64,000 nucleotides of DNA from Dokdonella fugitiva (GTDB lineage Bacteria > Pseudomonadota > Gammaproteobacteria > Xanthomonadales > Rhodanobacteraceae): assembly GCF_004342425.1 (NCBI RefSeq), contig NZ_SLWQ01000011.1, forward strand, positions 1 through 64,000, in the 5' to 3' direction. Positions 46,326-56,169 of this stretch are shown piece after piece (the first letter of the stretch is position 1; each line of letters starts with the position of its first letter). Made by a program: the position numbers and the translations under genes. Under the pieces are notes generated by a model. That model searched no databases, was not told the DNA's origin, and saw only the letters and a program-made list of their open reading frames with translations.

Positions 46326-46989
46326 CGATGGGCGCGTGAGGCGAATGGGTTGCACGCTCCCTCGGTGGTGTTGTCGCTCGGCGGCAAGCAAGACGCCGTC
46401 ATTCCGGCGAAAGCCGGAATCCAGCTTTTCGCGTGGATGGGTTGAGGCGTCGGCTCACGCGGGTGCGCGGCTTCTTTCGCGTAGCGCGATGCTGTCGCAA
46501 TGTTCCGCTCGTCTCGGCGGCGAGCGGGTGTCTTCTCTTTGCTTGCCCAAAGAGAAGGCGCCAAGAGAAAGGGCACCCCGCGTCGCCGCCCGCGAGGCTT
46601 CGCCTCGCGGGTCCGCGGTCGTCGGCCGGTTGCGCCGACAGCGCATCCCTGCGCTGACGGCGCAATGCGCGCGATCCATCGCGCGCCCCCTTCGGGCTTT
46701 TTCGGCCGACGCCCGCCGGCGCCGAGGGGACCCCGGTGGAGCGCAAGCAGAAGCGCAGAAGCGCAGAAGCGCAGAAGCGCAGAAGCGCAGAAGCGCAGAA
46801 GCGCAGAAGCGCGGAGCTACCCTGCCGTCGTCCCGGCGAAAGCCGAGACCCGGCACCTTCGTCCGACACGAAGCGCCGGGCCCGAGGGCTTCGCCGGAAT
46901 GAGGGCGTTTGCGCTCGCCAACCGCCCGCCGGCTTGCGCCGCGCGGCGGCCTCGGGGAGCATAGCCGCCCCCTCCGTCCCGACCGGCCG
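46326..46989. other. 664-bp gene-free spacer rich in repeats
   Basis: No credible gene is seen. It contains REP-like palindromes near 46400 and 46826, an intergenic element with GCTTGCCCAAAGAGAAGG (about 46540) that has a relative at about 50343, and the octanucleotide array at 46747-46810. Confidence 0.6.
46747..46810. repeat. Octanucleotide tandem array (GCAGAAGC)8
   Basis: Eight perfect copies of the 8-bp unit GCAGAAGC occupy 64 bp, 180 bp upstream of a sigma-factor gene. Perfect arrays of this kind can change copy number by strand slippage. It has no spacers and is not CRISPR. Confidence 0.95.
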
Positions 46990-47544
46990 ATGCCCCCATC
47001 GCGCGATCCCCTGCATGCCCGCCTCGAGGAGCTGTTCAGTGCCTACGGGGCCAAGGTGCGGCGCCTGCTGCAGGGCTATGGCCTCGACAAGCAGGGTATC
47101 GACCCGGCCGACATCGAGCAGGAAGTCCGCATCCGCCTCTGGCATGCGATGGAGCGTGACCGGTCCGGCGCCTTTCATGCGTCTTATGTGCAGAGGGTAG
47201 TGGCCAGCACCGTGATCGACGCCCTCCGGCGGGCCCAGGTAAGGGCCGCCGAACCGTTGCCGGAGAGCGACGAGGAGGTGTTCGACCTCGGCGACGGCCC
47301 GGTGGGGCCGGAGCGGAGCGCCGGCGACAATGAACGGATGCAAGGCCTGGAGCGGTGCCTGGGCGAGATTCCGGAGCGGCGGCGCTTGCCGATCACGCTC
47401 CACCTGCAGGGGTTTTCCTTGCAGGAAATCGCCGACCTGGCCGGGATTGCCTCGGTCGAGGCGGCGAGAAAACTGGTGTCGCGCGGCCTGGACGAACTCA
47501 AAACCCGGCTGCGCGACTTGGGTTACGGTGATTTCGAAGACTGA
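46990..47544 (+). CDS. ECF-type RNA polymerase sigma factor
   Basis: A 184-residue sigma factor. Region 2 is about 20-85 (GIDPADIEQEVRIRLWHAMERD...SYVQRVVASTVIDALRR). Region 4 is about 120-175 (GLERCLGEIPERRRLPITLHLQGFSLQEIADLAGIASVEAARKLVSRGLDELKTRL). The ATG at 46990 follows a poor ribosome site. The next gene, a small membrane protein, starts 4 bp after the stop and probably encodes its anti-sigma factor. Confidence 0.85.
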   Translation: MPPSRDPLHARLEELFSAYGAKVRRLLQGYGLDKQGIDPADIEQEVRIRLWHAMERDRSGAFHASYVQRVVASTVIDALRRAQVRAAEPLPESDEEVFDLGDGPVGPERSAGDNERMQGLERCLGEIPERRRLPITLHLQGFSLQEIADLAGIASVEAARKLVSRGLDELKTRLRDLGYGDFED

Positions 47545-47548
47545 CGCC

Positions 47549-47980
47549 ATGAACGACAGGTCGCTTTCCCAGCTCTACCGCCGCCTCTCGGCCGAGCGCC
47601 CCGCGCTGCCCGAGGCCGAACTCGGTCGCCTCCTGCGCGAACTCGAGCCGGAGTCGGAGGCGCTCGCCGCCGCCGTCAACGCGCTGCGCCGCCCGGCCCA
47701 TCCGGTGCGTGCGCGTGGTCAGCGGTTCGCGACCCACCGGCCGGCCGCATTGCGCTGGGTCGGCAGCCTGGCCGCATGCTGCGCGCTCGCCGTCGGTGCG
47801 TTCGCGCTGCATGGCCACCGGGCCACGCACTGGGACGAAGTCGCGTCGAATTCCACGACGGCCGCTGCGCCGGACCGCATCTTCAGCTCGAACGACCGCA
47901 TCTTCGCCTCGAACATGCCGCACGAGAAAACCCTGCATGGCGACGAGTTGTTCAGGTCGGATTTCTCCACCGGCGGCTGA
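47549..47980 (+). CDS. Probable anti-sigma factor (small single-span membrane protein)
   Basis: A 143-residue protein. The cytoplasmic part (about 1-65) is acidic and helical (LYRRLSAERPALPEAELGRLLREL). One hydrophobic segment (about 68-88, ALRWVGSLAACCALAVGAFAL) is followed by a short periplasmic tail with a duplicated DRIFSSN/DRIFASN. It is immediately downstream of the sigma gene and has anti-sigma topology, but no zinc motif. Function is inferred. Confidence 0.65.
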   Translation: MNDRSLSQLYRRLSAERPALPEAELGRLLRELEPESEALAAAVNALRRPAHPVRARGQRFATHRPAALRWVGSLAACCALAVGAFALHGHRATHWDEVASNSTTAAAPDRIFSSNDRIFASNMPHEKTLHGDELFRSDFSTGG

Positions 47981-48004
47981 TCGCGCCTGGTACCCCGATT
48001 GCAC

Positions 48005-48038
48005 GAACGCCCGGCCTACGCCGGGCGTTCTGCTTTTT
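48005..48038 (+). terminator. Rho-independent terminator of the sigma/anti-sigma operon
   Basis: GAACGCCCGGC-CTAC-GCCGGGCGTTC is an 11-bp perfect stem followed by TGCTTTTT, 25 bp after the anti-sigma stop. Confidence 0.93.
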
Positions 48039-48195
48039 GGCCTCCGGCAGAATCCGCCGGAATGTGAACTCCGTCACTGGCCTACTGCGCACTTTGGGGC
48101 GGAGCGGGCCGTCGCGCCTGCGTAGGCTGTCGATCAACGGCACCGCGGAACCGGCAAGGTTCCGCCCGCCGCATCCAGCCGAAGGGAGCAAGACC

Positions 48196-48375
48196 ATGCG
48201 TTCCGTAGCCCACCAGCGCCTGCGCGAGATCCAGTGGCTCAACCACGCCGACAACTACCTCGCGCTCGTGCGCGACGCGGTGCAGAAGAATCCCGAGGAC
48301 GAGGAACTGCGCGAACTCATGGCCGCGATGGAGCGCGCGATGGCGGTGCAGCGCAAGCGTCGCCCGTTGCACTGA
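48196..48375 (+). CDS. Small protein of unknown function (59 residues)
   Basis: A 59-residue charged, helical protein (SVAHQRLREIQWLNHADNYLALVRDAVQKNPEDEELRELM...) with no membrane segment. A good GAAGGGAG ribosome site precedes the ATG, and the gene has clear terminators or stops on both sides. The composition looks like a real coding region, but no family is recognised. It is convergent with prfC. Confidence 0.6.
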   Translation: MRSVAHQRLREIQWLNHADNYLALVRDAVQKNPEDEELRELMAAMERAMAVQRKRRPLH

Positions 48376-48450
48376 CGCCGTGTGGCGGCGCCGGCGCCTG
48401 CATGGACGCAGGCACCGGCGAGGCCGGCCGCAGGGACGGCGGCCGGCCCG

Positions 48451-50055
<1,605 letters not shown>

Positions 50056-50581
50056 GGCGTGAAGGGGTGTTGCGGGCAGCCCGCTAGTTTATCAGGGGTC
50101 GCGGGGGCGCGTTTCTTCCCTCTCCCGCGTGCGAGAGGGGAGGGTGAGGGGGCTTCTGCTTCTGTGCGTTGTTCTTCATTGTCCTTGAGCAGCAGGCAAG
50201 GCTTCTTTCGCGACAACCGGCCCGCGTCCGTGCGTGTTCGTCCCGCATCCCCGCCGGGCCGGCTACTTTCTGTGACTCCGGGCATCCTGCCCTCCGCCCT
50301 TCGGGCCAGCTGCGCTGTTCGCGCCGCTCCTGCGCCGCAGTGCTTGCCCAAGAGAAAGTAACCAAAGAGAAGGGCACCCCGGGTGGCCCGGTCAGCGGGC
50401 TTCCTTGCCCGCTGACTACGCGAGCGGTCTACGGGGTTCGTTGGCGACACATCCTTGTGTCGTCAACGAACGCGCGCGCTTCCTGCGCGCGCCCCTGCTG
50501 GCTTTTCCTCCGCCCGCTCGCCGGGCAGTGAGCGCGCCTACGGCGCGACGCCGCCAGGCCCATATGGCGATTTTCGATATA
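50056..50581. other. Gene-free spacer between prfC and the met operon leader, with repeats
   Basis: No gene is seen. It includes a CCTCTCCCGCGTGCGAGAGG palindrome (about 50120), a GCTTGCCCAAGAGAAAG element (about 50343) related to that near 46540, and an imperfect 16-bp-arm inverted repeat at 50436-50471 (GTTCGTTGGCGACACA with TGTGTCGTCAACGAAC). Confidence 0.6.
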
Positions 50582-50605
50582 GGACGTATAGACGTCTAAA
50601 TGTCT
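50582..50605. promoter_or_regulatory. MetJ operator: three tandem met boxes
   Basis: GGACGTAT-AGACGTCT-AAATGTCT are three contiguous 8-bp boxes. The central one is the exact MetJ consensus AGACGTCT, with partial matches on each side. They lie immediately upstream of the -35 of the metX promoter (TTGACG at 50607), so bound MetJ would occlude polymerase. metJ is in this window at 29756 and has similar boxes upstream. Confidence 0.88.
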
Positions 50606-50606
50606 A

Positions 50607-50635
50607 TTGACGACGCCGGGTCGCGTCGCTACAGT
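50607..50635 (+). promoter_or_regulatory. Sigma-70 promoter of metX-metB-hom
   Basis: TTGACG (50607-50612), a 17-bp spacer and TACAGT (50630-50635) form a good promoter. The predicted start at about 50642 coincides with the first bases of the SAM-I aptamer. Confidence 0.8.
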
Positions 50636-50640
50636 GCGCG

Positions 50641-50783
50641 CCACTGCTCATCAAGACCGGTCGAGGGACAGGCCCGACGACGCCGGGGCAACCAGCGGGG
50701 CGGGGATCGCATGATCCCGCGCCGCCGCCAGGTGCCAACTCCCGCGGGGACGCGCGACGCGCGATCCGCCGAGAGATGGGTGG
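50641..50783 (+). promoter_or_regulatory. SAM-I (S-box) riboswitch in the metX leader
   Basis: The conserved core appears in order: P1 5' strand (CTCATCAAGA, 50648-50657), GAGGGA (50663), GGCCC (50671), GGCAACC (50687), a P3 hairpin (GGGATC-GCAT-GATCCC, 50703-50718), GGTGCCAACTCC (50731), a P4-like GC stem, and closing GAGAGATGGGTGG (50771-50783) that pairs with the P1 5' strand. Downstream, CTCCGTT (50818-50824) can pair with AACGGAG (50852-50858), which contains the metX ribosome site. This suggests translational control. It would sense S-adenosylmethionine. Confidence 0.92.
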
Positions 50784-50865
50784 CGCGATGCATGGCCGTG
50801 CGGCCGGTGCATGTCGCCTCCGTTTCCGGTTCCCCCGCGGCCGATGGGCGCAACGGAGAACCGCG

Positions 50866-51924
50866 ATGAGCCTGCACGCCGAAGCCCGATCCACCGCCGA
50901 ATCCGCCGCGGCCACGCTCGCGCTGCACATCGATGCGGCGTTCGATGCCGTGTTCGCGCCGACCGCACCGGACGCGTCGCCACGGCTGCGCCTCGGCGAA
51001 TCCATCGTGCGCCTGCGGCCGAAGCACGCGCAGGACGTGCGCGACGTGCGCGTGCGCTGGTCGCTGCACGGCGCCGCCGATGCGCCGCTCGTGATCGTGC
51101 AGGGCGGCATCTCGGCCGACCGCCACGTCGCCGCGCGCGGCGACGGGCCGGGCTGGTGGGGCGGCATCGTCGGCGACGGTGCGGCGATCGACCTGCGATG
51201 TCGGCGCGTGCTGTCGATCGACTGGCTCGCGCGCGGCGAACTCGGCGACGTGTCCGCAGTCACCAGCGACGACCAGGCCGACGCGATCGCCGCCGTGCTC
51301 GACGAACTCGGCGAGCGTCGCGCGCACGCCTGCGTCGGCGCCTCGTACGGCGCGATGGTCGGCCTCGCGTTCGCCGCGCGCCATCCGCATCGCCTCGACC
51401 GCCTCGTCGCGATCGCCGGCGCGCACCGCGCGCATCCGCTCAGCATTGCCGTGCGCAACATCCAGCGCGAGATCGTGCGCCTCGCCGCGCGCCACGGCGA
51501 CGTCGCCGCCGGGCTCGACCTCGCGCGCCGGCTCGCGATGACGACGTATCGCGGCGAGCGCGAATTCGCCGAGCGTTGCGCCGCGCCGCCGCGCCAGGCC
51601 GACGGCCGCTTCCGCTTCGCCGAGGAAGACTGGCTCGCCGCAGCCGGTGCGCGCTTCGCGCAGCGCTTCGACGCCGAACGCTTCCTCGCCCTGTCCGAAT
51701 CGATCGACCTGCATGCGGTCGCGCCCGAGCAGGTGCGCGTGCCGACGACGCTGGTCGGCATCGCATCCGATCGCGTCGTGCCGCTCGCCGACCTGTGCGA
51801 CCTGCAGCGCCGCTGCGGCGCCGCGGCGACCCTGCACGTGATCGATTCGCGCTACGGCCACGACGCGTTCCTCAAGGAGCCCGCCCAGATCGGCGCGCTG
51901 CTGCACGAGGCCCTCGGCGCCTGA
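50866..51924 (+). CDS. metX: Homoserine O-acyltransferase MetX (probably succinyl-specific)
   Basis: A 352-residue alpha/beta-hydrolase-fold enzyme acylating homoserine, the first committed step of methionine synthesis. The nucleophile elbow is GASYGAMVG (Ser about 160), with Asp in GIASDRVVPL and His in YGHDAFLKE. VIVQGGISADRH carries the oxyanion region. Xanthomonad MetX proteins often use succinyl-CoA, so succinylation is likely but not provable here. ATG 50866 has GGAG 7 bp upstream. Controlled by met boxes and a SAM-I riboswitch; co-oriented with metB and hom. Confidence 0.9.
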   Translation: MSLHAEARSTAESAAATLALHIDAAFDAVFAPTAPDASPRLRLGESIVRLRPKHAQDVRDVRVRWSLHGAADAPLVIVQGGISADRHVAARGDGPGWWGGIVGDGAAIDLRCRRVLSIDWLARGELGDVSAVTSDDQADAIAAVLDELGERRAHACVGASYGAMVGLAFAARHPHRLDRLVAIAGAHRAHPLSIAVRNIQREIVRLAARHGDVAAGLDLARRLAMTTYRGEREFAERCAAPPRQADGRFRFAEEDWLAAAGARFAQRFDAERFLALSESIDLHAVAPEQVRVPTTLVGIASDRVVPLADLCDLQRRCGAAATLHVIDSRYGHDAFLKEPAQIGALLHEALGA

Positions 51925-52012
51925 GACGGATGCGGTCCACGGAACGACCGCATCACAGCGACGTCACCCCCGTCGTCGCTCGCTGCAAGCGGGCCGCAAC
52001 CGCGGCTCGCCG

Positions 52013-52046
52013 GATCGCGGAAGGACAGGGTCGTCCTTCCGCGATC
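52013..52046 (+). promoter_or_regulatory. Perfect 14-bp hairpin between metX and metB
   Basis: GATCGCGGAAGGAC and GTCCTTCCGCGATC flank a 6-nt loop in the 147-bp metX-metB gap. There is no T-tract. It may set metX:metB stoichiometry or mRNA stability, or block 3' exonucleases. Confidence 0.75.
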
Positions 52047-52071
52047 GACCCGCCTTCCACCGGAGCCCGCG

Positions 52072-53250
52072 ATGAGCCCCACGCCCTGTACCCGCGCCGT
52101 GCGCGCGGGGATCGAATCCGACACGCAGCACGGCGCCGTCGTGCCGCCGCTGCATCTCAGCACCAACTACACGTTCGAAGGCTACGGCCGCAAGCGCGCG
52201 TACGACTACTCGCGCAGCGGCAACCCGACGCGCGACCAGCTCGCAGCCGCGCTTGCCGCGCTCGAACACGGCGCCGGCGCGGTCGTCACCGCGAGCGGCA
52301 TGGCGGCCGTCGCCCTCGTGCTCGAACTCGTGCCCACGGGCGGACTCGTGCTCGCCGCGCACGACTGCTACGGCGGCACCTGGCGCCTGCTCGACGCATG
52401 GGCGAAGAAGGGGCGCTTCCGCGTGCGCTTCGCCGACCTTACCGATCCCGCGACGCTCGCGGTCGAGCTCGCTGCCGCGCCCGACTTCGTCTGGGTCGAA
52501 ACGCCGTCGAACCCGCTGCTGCGCATCACCGACGTGCGCCACGTCGCGCAGGCCGCGCGTGCGGCGGGCGCGCGCTGCGTGGTCGACAACACCTTCCTGT
52601 CGCCGGCGTTGCAGCAGCCGCTCGTGCTCGGTGCGGACATCGTCGTGCATTCGACCACCAAGTACATCAACGGCCACAGCGACGTCGTCGGCGGCGCCGT
52701 CGTCGCGCGCGATGCCGAAACCGCGCAGCAGCTCGCCTGGTGGGCGAACTGCCTCGGCCTCACCGGCGCGCCGTTCGACAGCTTCCTCACCCTGCGTGGC
52801 CTGCGCACGCTGGTGCCGCGCCTGCGCGCGCATGAGGACAATGCGGCGCGCATCGCCGCGCTGCTCGACGCGCATCCGCAGGTGGGCCGCGTCTACTGGC
52901 CCGGGCTTCCCGACCATCCGGGCCACGCGCTCGCGCTGCGCCAGCAGTCCGGCTTCGGCGCGATGCTGAGCTTCGAACTGCTCGGTGGCGACGAGGCGAT
53001 CGCGGCGTTCCTCGACGGGCTCGACTATTTCTCGCTGGCTGAATCGCTCGGCGGCGTCGAAAGCCTCATCGCGCATCCGGCGACGATGACGCACGCATCG
53101 ATGGCGCCGGAGGCGCGGCGCACGGCCGGCATCGGCGATGCGCTGCTGCGCGTGTCGGCCGGCATCGAGGATGGCGCCGACCTCTGCGCCGACCTCGAGG
53201 CGGCGCTCGCGCGTGCCGCGGTCGCGACGCGAAAACAGGTGCGCGCATGA
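52072..53250 (+). CDS. metB: Cystathionine gamma-synthase MetB
   Basis: A 392-residue PLP enzyme that joins O-acylhomoserine with cysteine to give cystathionine. The PLP-binding lysine is in HSTTKYINGHSDVVGG (about residue 198), with YDYSRSGNPTRDQL, ETPSNPLL and DNTFLSPALQQP typical of the Cys/Met metabolism PLP family. Order after metX supports MetB rather than a lyase. The next gene hom overlaps its stop (ATGA). Confidence 0.93.
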   Translation: MSPTPCTRAVRAGIESDTQHGAVVPPLHLSTNYTFEGYGRKRAYDYSRSGNPTRDQLAAALAALEHGAGAVVTASGMAAVALVLELVPTGGLVLAAHDCYGGTWRLLDAWAKKGRFRVRFADLTDPATLAVELAAAPDFVWVETPSNPLLRITDVRHVAQAARAAGARCVVDNTFLSPALQQPLVLGADIVVHSTTKYINGHSDVVGGAVVARDAETAQQLAWWANCLGLTGAPFDSFLTLRGLRTLVPRLRAHEDNAARIAALLDAHPQVGRVYWPGLPDHPGHALALRQQSGFGAMLSFELLGGDEAIAAFLDGLDYFSLAESLGGVESLIAHPATMTHASMAPEARRTAGIGDALLRVSAGIEDGADLCADLEAALARAAVATRKQVRA

Positions 53251-54416
53251 GCGCGTTGCCGAAGCATGCGGCGGCCGTCCGCACGCCCGCCGTGGACGAA
53301 GCCGTGCAGGCCCCGCACGCCACTCCGCGCGCACGCGCGCGCACGTCCGCTGCAACGGATGCACGCCACGCGGCGCTCGTGCTGCTCGGCACCGGCGTCG
53401 TCGGTGGCACGCTGCTGCGCCTGCTCGCGACGCCGGCCGCCGCGGGCCTGCACCTCGTCGGCATCGCCAACTCGCGCGTGCAGCACGCCAACCCGCGCGG
53501 GCTCGTGCCGCTGCAGGCGGCGCGCCTGCTGGAAGGCGCGTCCGCCGTGCGCGACGACGACGCGCTGGTCGCGGCGCTCGCGGCGAGCGGCGCGGCGCAG
53601 CGCATCGTCGTCGACGCGACCGCGGCCGATGCGGTCGCCGCGCGCCACGCCGACTGGCTCGCACGCGGCCTGCACGTCGTCAGCGCGAACAAGGCCGTGC
53701 TCGGCGGCACGTACGCGGCGTTCCACGACCTGCGCCGCGCGGGCGCGACCGGCAATGCGGTCTACGGCGACGCGGCGACCGTCGGCGCCGGCCTGCCGGT
53801 GCTGTCGACGCTGCGGCGCCTGCGCGACTGCGGCGATCGGCTCATCGCGCTCGAAGGCGTGTTCTCCGGCACGCTGTCGTGGCTGTTCAACCACTACGAC
53901 GGCAGCCGGCCGTTCTCGCACCTCGTGCGCGAGGCGCGCACGCTCGGCTACAGCGAGCCCGACCCGCGCATCGATCTCGCCGGTACCGACGTCGCGCGCA
54001 AGCTGCTCATCCTCGCGCGCAGCGCCGGACATGCGATCGACGCCGACGAGGTGTCGATCGAAAGCCTCGTGCCGGAAGCGCTGCGCGGGGTCGACGTCGC
54101 GACGTTCCTGACCCGCCTCGGCGAATTCGACGCGACCCTCGAAGCACGCCGTGCCGCCGCCGCCGCGAAGGGCTGCGTGTTGCGCTACCTCGCGCGCATC
54201 GACGACGACGGCGCTGCGCGCGTCGGCCTCGCCGAAGTGGAGCCGACGCATCCGGCCGCACGCCTCGCCGGCACCGACAACCTGTTCGCGCTGACCACCA
54301 CGCGCTATCGCGCCCAGCCGCTCGTGATCAGCGGGCCGGGTGCAGGGCCCGAGGTGACGGCGCAGGCCTTGCTCGGCGACCTGCTCGCGATCCGCGGCCG
54401 CGTGGCGCACGCGTAG
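53247..54416 (+). CDS. hom: Homoserine dehydrogenase
   Basis: A 389-residue enzyme reducing aspartate semialdehyde to homoserine, the substrate of MetX. A ~40-residue N-terminal extension precedes the NAD(P)-binding LVLLGTGVVGGTLLRLL (about 45-60). Catalytic-domain motifs are VSANKAVLGG, VFSGTLSWLFNHYDG, GYSEPDPRIDLAGTDVARKLLILAR and GPGAGPEVTAQALLGDL. No ACT domain is seen; length resembles the ThrA C-terminal half rather than stand-alone Hom proteins with ACT. Its start overlaps metB by 4 bp. Feeding homoserine into the same operon suggests dedicated flux to methionine. Confidence 0.92.
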   Translation: MSALPKHAAAVRTPAVDEAVQAPHATPRARARTSAATDARHAALVLLGTGVVGGTLLRLLATPAAAGLHLVGIANSRVQHANPRGLVPLQAARLLEGASAVRDDDALVAALAASGAAQRIVVDATAADAVAARHADWLARGLHVVSANKAVLGGTYAAFHDLRRAGATGNAVYGDAATVGAGLPVLSTLRRLRDCGDRLIALEGVFSGTLSWLFNHYDGSRPFSHLVREARTLGYSEPDPRIDLAGTDVARKLLILARSAGHAIDADEVSIESLVPEALRGVDVATFLTRLGEFDATLEARRAAAAAKGCVLRYLARIDDDGAARVGLAEVEPTHPAARLAGTDNLFALTTTRYRAQPLVISGPGAGPEVTAQALLGDLLAIRGRVAHA

Positions 54417-54584
54417 GCACACAGGGTGCGTTCCTGCCGGTGACATGCGCCGCGTTTGTGCGGGAGCCCGCGAAGCAGGCGCAGTCGAAGCGCCCGCCGT
54501 CGAGGCAACGGCGCGTCGATTCCGGGCCTGCGGCCTGCGCTCGGGGCGCACGGATGAACGCCCGTCGCCCGCGCGGTGCAACGG

Positions 54585-54665
54585 TAGAAGCTCACCCGTG
54601 GGCGACCACAGCGTCGCGATGCGCCGAGGCGCGACGGTCGCGCACAGGGTGCGCCTGCAGGTGAC
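54585..54665. repeat. Dispersed ~75-bp palindrome, copy 2
   Basis: Arms AGCTCACCCGTGGGCGACCA and, inverted, GGTCGCGCACAGGGTGCGCC belong to the same family as 12549-12620. A fragment (CACACAGGGTGCGTTCCTGC) lies at 54419-54438. The 298-bp spacer 54417-54714 contains no gene. Confidence 0.65.
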
Positions 54666-54714
54666 AGGCGCCGCGCTCGTGCGGGCGCGGCGGAAGCCGC
54701 GATGCTTTTCGTTC

Positions 54715-55620
54715 CTATTGCTTGCGGATGTCGATGTCGCCGCTGAATGTCTCGAGCTTCACCTGGCCGCTGCCGCTGCCGGTGGTCACTTCGAGGCTGC
54801 TGCCGGGGCCGTGCTCGGGTTCGCTCACGGTGCCGAAGTCGCTGCGGATGCGGCCGCTGAAGCTCGACGCATTGACGCGCGCGGACAGGTCGGCGGGCAG
54901 GAACAGGTGCACGTCGCCGCTCATCGTTTCCACCTCGACGCGCGCGCCCGCGTCCGGCTTGCCGCGCAGGCTGACGTCGCCGGAGACGGTGCCCGCGGTG
55001 ATCTCGCGATAACCGGCGTTCTCGGCATCGACGTCGCCGGAGACGGTGTCGAACTTCACCTGGCCACCGAGCCCGCGTGCGCGGATGTTGCCCGACACGG
55101 TTTCCACATGCGCGCGCTCGGCGTTGCCGGTGATGTCGATGTCGCCGCTGACGCTGTCGATCTCGACCTCCTTCGCGCTGCTCTCCAGGCGCAGCTTGCC
55201 GCTGACGCCGTCGACGTCGAGGCGACGGCCGGCGACACCGCTGAGGGTCACGTCGGCGCTCACCACTTCGATTTTCATCTCCGCATTCTTGGGCACGCGC
55301 ACGTCGAGCACGCTGTCGCTCATGCGCGTGTCCGCACCCCAGCTGAACCAGCCCTGCCGGTCGGGCGGCTCGACCTTGATGCGCAGGTGGTCGGCGCTGC
55401 CTTCGACCGAGAGCTTCTTCGCGCCGTCGCCGAGCGTGCCGGTGATCGACACCTCCGGCTTGTCCCAGCCGCTGACGGTGACCGAACCCTTGACGTTGGA
55501 GACGTCGATCTGCGCGGTCGGGCTCACGTCGCGGTGTTCGTTGATCGGCGTGCCCGCGCGCGCGTCGCCGAGGGCGAAGGCGATGGCGAGCGCGAGCGCG
55601 GTGGATGCGGCGGCTTTCAT
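54715..55620 (-). CDS. DUF4097-family secreted beta-strand-repeat protein
   Basis: A 301-residue protein with a signal peptide (KAAASTALALAIAFALGDARA). The mature part is a DUF4097 beta-helix-like domain with recurrent VSGDI/VSGDV/VSGNI motifs (for example IDSVSGDIDITG, FDTVSGDVDAE, AGTVSGDVSLRG, VETMSGDVHLF). Such proteins are periplasmic or surface-associated, with unclear function. It is the third gene of the sigma/anti-sigma operon at 54.7-56.8 kb and is probably its effector, paralleling the PDZ gene in the operon at 12.6-15 kb. Confidence 0.85.
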   Translation of the reverse strand: MKAAASTALALAIAFALGDARAGTPINEHRDVSPTAQIDVSNVKGSVTVSGWDKPEVSITGTLGDGAKKLSVEGSADHLRIKVEPPDRQGWFSWGADTRMSDSVLDVRVPKNAEMKIEVVSADVTLSGVAGRRLDVDGVSGKLRLESSAKEVEIDSVSGDIDITGNAERAHVETVSGNIRARGLGGQVKFDTVSGDVDAENAGYREITAGTVSGDVSLRGKPDAGARVEVETMSGDVHLFLPADLSARVNASSFSGRIRSDFGTVSEPEHGPGSSLEVTTGSGSGQVKLETFSGDIDIRKQ

Positions 55621-55635
55621 GACGAGGCTCCTTGG

Positions 55636-56112
55636 TCAGCCGGCGCGCGCGCCGTAATGTTCGAGTTTCATGCGACGTGCATTGGTGCGGTTGAGCAGGC
55701 TGACCAGGAACACAGCGTCTGGGCGCTGGTCGAGGGCCTGTTCGAGTTCGGCATGAGCGGCATCGAGCACGACCGCGGCGCCGAGGAGGCGCGGATCGCC
55801 GCCGGGTGCGCGCGAGAGATCGTGCGCATCGCGCGGCGACACGCGTACCGGCAGCGGGCTCGCGGTGTCGGCGACGAATGCGTCGGCGGCGCGCTGGCGT
55901 TGCAGCGTGTACGCGGTGAACCCGCCGGCGACCGCGAGCAGCACGCCCGCCGCGGCGGCGAACGGCAACCAGTGCCGGCGACGTGCCGGGGCGGGTGCCG
56001 CGGCCGCGTCGGCGGCGGCGATGCGCGCCGCGATGCCCGGCCAAAGGTCCGCCTGCGGCATCCGCGGCGTGTTCATCTGGCGCAGTCCGCGCTGGATCTC
56101 AAAGTCCGTCAT
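55636..56112 (-). CDS. Probable membrane anti-sigma factor
   Basis: A 158-residue protein with a short cytoplasmic head (TDFEIQRGLRQMNTPRMPQADLWPGIAARIAAAD), one transmembrane helix (about 52-72, WLPFAAAAGVLLAVAGGFTAYTL) and a periplasmic helical tail. The PDLWPGLA-type head is shared with the 13880-14443 protein, supporting a common family. A strong GGAGGT ribosome site (minus strand, near 56118) fixes ATG 56112. It lies 57 bp after the sigma gene and 15 bp before the DUF4097 gene. Confidence 0.72.
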   Translation of the reverse strand: MTDFEIQRGLRQMNTPRMPQADLWPGIAARIAAADAAAAPAPARRRHWLPFAAAAGVLLAVAGGFTAYTLQRQRAADAFVADTASPLPVRVSPRDAHDLSRAPGGDPRLLGAAVVLDAAHAELEQALDQRPDAVFLVSLLNRTNARRMKLEHYGARAG

Positions 56113-56169
56113 ACGACCTCCGGCGATCTCCATGATCGCGCTGGGAAAGCGACCATCCCGGCCGCACGC

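Noticed and set aside
46747..46810. CRISPR array
   Set aside because: The repeat unit is 8 bp with no spacers and no cas genes nearby.
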